Below are positions 63,301 to 64,000 of a stretch of 64,000 nt of DNA, piece after piece (position 1 is the stretch's first letter; each line of letters starts with the position of its first letter). The DNA comes from Ooceraea biroi (lineage: Eukaryota; Arthropoda; Insecta; Hymenoptera; Formicidae). The stretch lies in contig NC_039509.1 in the NCBI RefSeq assembly GCF_003672135.1, positions 12,348,663 to 12,412,662 of the forward strand, given 5' to 3'. A program made the translations under genes and the position numbers. The notes under the pieces were generated by a model. The model saw only the letters and a program-made list of their open reading frames with translations. It made no database searches and was not told where the DNA came from.

Positions 63301-64000
63301 GGTAAGATAACGCCACGCGCATATTGACGACGAGGACGAAGCGGGGCGAACGCGCACGGTCGTCCACGAGCGAGAACGTGATCCGGTTGTACGAGGGTGT
63401 GTATTTTAATAAGCGAGTGTAGGTTTTCGGGATTTACATCCATTGCGCAAGATCCTGGAGTTTCGATTGGACGGAGTGCAATCAATGTTCAGTCATAAAT
63501 AACTGGAATAGTTTGCGTAGCGGAGTATCGGGACTGTAATTCGTGCAGGAGTGATTCTGAGTTTCGAGAGAGGACAGGAAGCAGTGGAGAGAGTAAGAGA
63601 GAGAGAGAGAAGAGAGAGGAGGATGCGTTTTACGAAGCGCCTCCATCGATTTTTTGGGCGAATTTTATTTTACGCTCGAATTACCGAATGCCTCGTCGTC
63701 TTTTCTTTGCTCGATACGTTAATAAAAGCCGCTTTTTCTTAAGAAGTTCCAGTTATGGCCGCCGAGATAGATCTTAACGATCAGCATAAAGGCGCGTCGG
63801 GGAATAGCCTTTCGTGCAACAACGCCATTCTCTTTACGTGGTTAACATATTCTTTTACGAGATAAGTTTTGCTGAAAATGTGTCGTTGCAATAAAAACGC
63901 TTAAAGATAACGAGCTTCAATGTCTTGCATTTATGCCGGGAATCGTTATATGATAGATGTGCTTGTTTTTACTTTATTTTTTACGTTTAGAAAGCAGCGA
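60359..64000. other. No confident gene; CpG-rich block at 62.6-63.4 kb may be a 5' non-coding exon
   Basis: 60359-62400 is mixed AT-rich sequence with nothing recognised. In the CpG-rich block two good donor-like sites on the + strand, ACACAG|GTAAGT at 62838 and CGTCGAG|GTAAGA at 63302, suggest alternative non-coding first exons of a gene lying to the right. A GA-rich low-complexity run follows at about 63585-63620. No protein can be assigned. Confidence 0.35.

Overview
The window looks like nuclear DNA from an insect, most likely a hymenopteran such as an ant or bee. The DNA is AT-rich but keeps many CpG dinucleotides, the genes are split into small exons with GT-AG introns, first introns are very long, and one gene is an unmistakable insect laccase-2. 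The species assignment is inference, based on composition and my memory of the family. Most of the 64 kb is non-coding.

Two protein-coding genes can be rebuilt exon by exon with matching splice phases. (1) On the + strand, nine coding exons between about 20524 and 26013 encode laccase-2 (multicopper oxidase 2, the cuticle-tanning phenoloxidase). All ten copper-binding histidines, the type 1 copper cysteine and its axial methionine are present. The 5' exon with the signal peptide is not recognised; it probably lies in the roughly 20 kb to the left or beyond the window. (2) On the - strand, nine coding exons between 59055 and 31520 encode a type I membrane protein of about 441 residues with a complete zona pellucida (ZP) domain. 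A signal-peptide exon at 58975-59055 is separated by a 21 kb intron from eight clustered exons at 31520-37929.

The two genes point tail to tail, about 5.5 kb apart. Laccase-2 is secreted into the cuticle, where it oxidises catecholamines for hardening and pigmentation. Insect ZP proteins of this layout organise the apical extracellular matrix under the cuticle. Both therefore plausibly act at the apical surface of epidermal cells, although shared regulation is not shown.

Layout: 1-20523, no confident gene, with AT-rich DNA alternating with CpG-rich blocks; 20524-26013, laccase-2; 26014-31519, 3' UTRs and spacer; 31520-59055, ZP gene; 59056-60239, CpG-rich leader/promoter region of the ZP gene; 60240-60358, a diverged 5S rRNA copy on the - strand followed by a T-run terminator; 60359-64000, no confident coding, with a CpG-rich block near 62.6-63.4 kb that may hold the 5' non-coding exon of another gene. 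Small repeats and one MITE-like inverted repeat are also listed. No CRISPR array, tRNA or intact transposon was recognised.
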